A stretch of DNA of 64,000 nucleotides from Promerops cafer (taxonomy: Eukaryota; Chordata; Aves; Passeriformes; Nectariniidae), in the NCBI GenBank assembly GCA_013398275.1, contig VZSE01002468.1, forward strand, positions 637,029 to 701,028, in the 5' to 3' direction. The notes under the pieces were generated by a model. The model saw only the letters and a program-made list of their open reading frames with translations. It made no database searches and was not told where the DNA came from. Below, piece after piece: positions 61,367-64,000 of the stretch. Position 1 is the stretch's first letter, and every line of letters starts with the position of its first letter. The position numbers were made by a program, and so were the translations under genes.

Positions 61367-64000
61367 CTGAAACAGAGCAAAGGAGCAAAGTGACTGAACT
61401 GTAACCACAGAGAACAGCAGAATGCTTTATGCTTATGTTTTTCTGTACATTGTAGCATTTTCAATACATTTCAAGAGAAGTATTTAAAAAGATACAGTAT
61501 TTTGAATACAGAGGTGGATTTTGTTCATATGAATTTCTAGTTATGCTTTTCACTCAGTAATATTTTAAATGGTTTTATGGCAACAAAGTAGATTGCAAAG
61601 TGTATGTTATTATACAACTGGTATATATTGCTGAAGTGGTATGCTGAAAGATAACCTTAATATGCAGGGCAGCTGAACAGTAAACTGAAAAAAAAGACAC
61701 ATAATATGCTTTCAAAACACTGTCAGAAACAACCTCAGTCTCAACAGAACAGCTCCAGCGGAAAGAAATGGAATACGTCCAGGGGAAAAGATCCAATAAA
61801 ACAATAAACTGAATTGAGTCTATGAGGTAAAAACCCTTAATATCAATTTAAAAAACAAGGACGCCAGAGAAGATGTTCTCAAAATGAGCAGCTGAACAAC
61901 TCACCCTTTCTTAATCTTTATTTATAATACTATGCTTTTAATTCTAATTTTTGCAGCGATACCTTGGGGAATAAATAAACTGAACATGACACAACACATC
62001 CTTGAAGAATGTCTCAGTATTTTAAGTTACCTTAACCTGGAGGTTATGACCAACATGACTTGCCCAATTCTTATGAGGAAGAATCTGATCAGGGAGAACA
62101 CTAACATGAAAATAAAAGTGAAAATAACAAGACATATAAAAATACACATAAAAATGAACTGTAATTAAATTTGTATGTGGGGCTGCTTACCTAAAAATGG
62201 GCACAAAATGCTATTTTTTAGTATAATAACAATAATGGTTTATATTATTTAACAAAATAAAACCTTGAACTCTAGGATTGACCCCCACCTAAGTGGCTGG
62301 GATTGGAGAGGAAGTACTTTGAACTGAATGAATTTTAACCTTTTAAGCTATTTTCCTTTTCCTTGAAATTATCTAGTTCAAGAACTATGTCTGCTGAAGC
62401 CTTCAGCAGTCCCTATGGCACAACATCAACAAAAGGGACTCCTTAATTGCAGACCTGTTGAGTAAAAGGCAGCTGATGATTCCACAGCTGTATCACTCCA
62501 ACTCCTCCATTACAGCTGGAAACACTTGAACTGATACTCACAAGCAGTTTGGGAACAACCAAATGTATGTTTTTCAGCAAATAACCACTTCCTTAAAAGA
62601 GATCTTACTTCTCTCGTATCTTAATTACTGCTGATAAGGGAAGTTGTTCAAAGAATGTCTAATTATTACTTTCTAGACTGAAAAAACCCAGAAGCATATG
62701 CTACTTCAGTAAGGTTTAGAAAAGCAACTCGCTTTTTATGTTAATGTACGCATTTCTCAAAGAGCTCAGTTCTGTTTCTGGCTTGGTTTGCTTTGTGTTT
62801 TGGGGTTTTTTAACTTTCTTATCTTCTTAAGTGTTAGGATTACTCAAATAGAAAGTTTTTTATTCTGATATCTAAGCTGGGACCAGACTTACACACCCTA
62901 GAAATAGTTTTACCTCTCACATCACAAAAACATCAGGAATCATGGACTGTAGTATTTTCTAGCATGTTGAACATGTAGCATTACTAATCTGCTTTTACAT
63001 TTGAAATTTCTGTATTCTGGTGGACAAATGGTCTTCCTTATCTGAAAAAACCTATATTTTCACCAATTATCTTTTTTAATTATTGATTTTAGAAAGGCTC
63101 TCTATAATAAAACTTGAATTCCTATCAGTTCCAGTCACAGTAAGCTTCTCTGATGTTTAGCCACGACTGGAGTTTTCAGTACTATTTTTAAGATCTAAGA
63201 ATGCAAAGATAAATATTTTTAAAGACTTATTTGCATTCTTGCCTACATATTGAGAATCTGCATTGTGTTTTCAGTTTTTCTGCAATCTAGAGTCAGACTT
63301 GTCATTTGGAAATTTTAATTGGGTACTGTATTTGAGATAGAACTATGTTTTAAAAGAAAAGCGATGTACATCTTTTCAGGATCACAGCTCAGTACAATTT
63401 CTGAACTCTAGGATTGACTCAAAAGTGCTCTATTTTGCAGTCATTTTCCAAATTTGAGTATCTACACTAATTCCAATTGGGAGGTTTTTGTGAATGAAAA
63501 AATCTGCCATTCGTAAAATATTTTTTAAAAATTGTTGAAATCCATTGAACATCCAAGTAAATTACACTTTTCAAGTAAAATATTTACATTTATTAGGATT
63601 TCAAAAGAACAAAACCATTTTGGAAGGAAAGCCAAGTTACACAGTACAGAGTTAGGGCAGAAAAAGATGTCTCTATAATTGAGGGTTTGGCCCAAATAAG
63701 AGCAGCCTCAGAAATTATTCTGAAGATTAAACCTATTCAACCAAAGAACATGGAAAAGCTGTAACACTCCAAACTCCCAGGTTCCTGTCCTCAGCTTTGG
63801 TCCAACAAAAGCTTTTTGGTCCCTTCTTTTTCGAAGGACTGTGAGAAAAATTGACATGAAAAGCCAGCACTTGAAGGAGACTTTTCAGCTGTGCTTTGAT
63901 ACAGCTCAAGTGAACATGACTAACAGAACTTCTAGAACTGTGCCTGGGCTTCCTTACAGCATTTACTCATACAGATGAAAAAGAAGAGAAGGCCCCAAAA
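61367..64000 (-). other. STXBP5L: STXBP5L upstream intron, partial (at least 2,634 nt)
   Basis: This stretch lies 5' of exon 2 in the gene. It ends in a good U2-type acceptor (TTTGCTCTGTTTCAG, ending at 61367). No sequence encoding the conserved tomosyn N-terminus (KKFNFRKVLDGL) or the segment before TVRHGF is visible, and there is no GC-rich promoter-like region, so the first exon and promoter lie further right. I see no mobile element or structured feature in it. Confidence 0.8.

Noticed and set aside
61223..61408. Apparent 61-codon open frame starting at a methionine and spanning exon 2
   Set aside because: Only 61269-61366 is coding. The N-terminal part is upstream intron containing the pyrimidine-rich acceptor, and the part after GAIR is intron read-through past the U12 donor.

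Overview
The window is vertebrate nuclear DNA, most likely from a bird. It is AT-rich, has no dense reading frames, and carries three CR1 LINE fragments of the kind typical of avian and other sauropsid genomes, including one with the classic 3' end made of short ATTCTATG-type repeats. The one gene I can support is STXBP5L (tomosyn-2), on the minus strand. Three consecutive internal coding exons are recognisable: 61269-61366, 10183-10264 and 8091-8191. They join in frame without error and encode the start of the N-terminal WD40 beta-propeller. Diagnostic residues ([30 protein letters not shown]) fit STXBP5L better than its paralog STXBP5. This assignment rests on recalled family sequence, not a search.

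Layout, in gene order from right to left: part of the intron upstream of the first visible exon (61367-64000); the exon called here exon 2; a 51,004-nt intron (10265-61268) that fills most of the window; exon 3; a 1,991-nt intron (8192-10182); exon 4; and at least 8,090 nt of the next intron, running off the left edge. The first coding exon, promoter, UTRs and later exons lie outside the window.

The most notable feature is that the 51-kb intron looks like a minor-spliceosome (U12-type) GT-AG intron. Its donor is GTATCCTT. An ATCCTTGAC branch-point element places the branch adenosine 16 nt upstream of the first exon base. The donor is a poor U2-type site. The flanking introns have ordinary U2-type signals (GTAAGG, GTAAGA).

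The rest is intronic: three CR1 pieces, all in the sense orientation of the gene, simple repeats (a 39-nt AT run, A, T and C runs, AAC and AACC repeats), several perfect inverted repeats and short local duplications, and a small CpG-rich patch near 1.25 kb. I found no tRNA, rRNA, CRISPR array, DNA transposon or intact retroelement. Most open frames over 60 codons look like chance; one at 42742-43083 is listed as a weak lead. Exon numbers are provisional.
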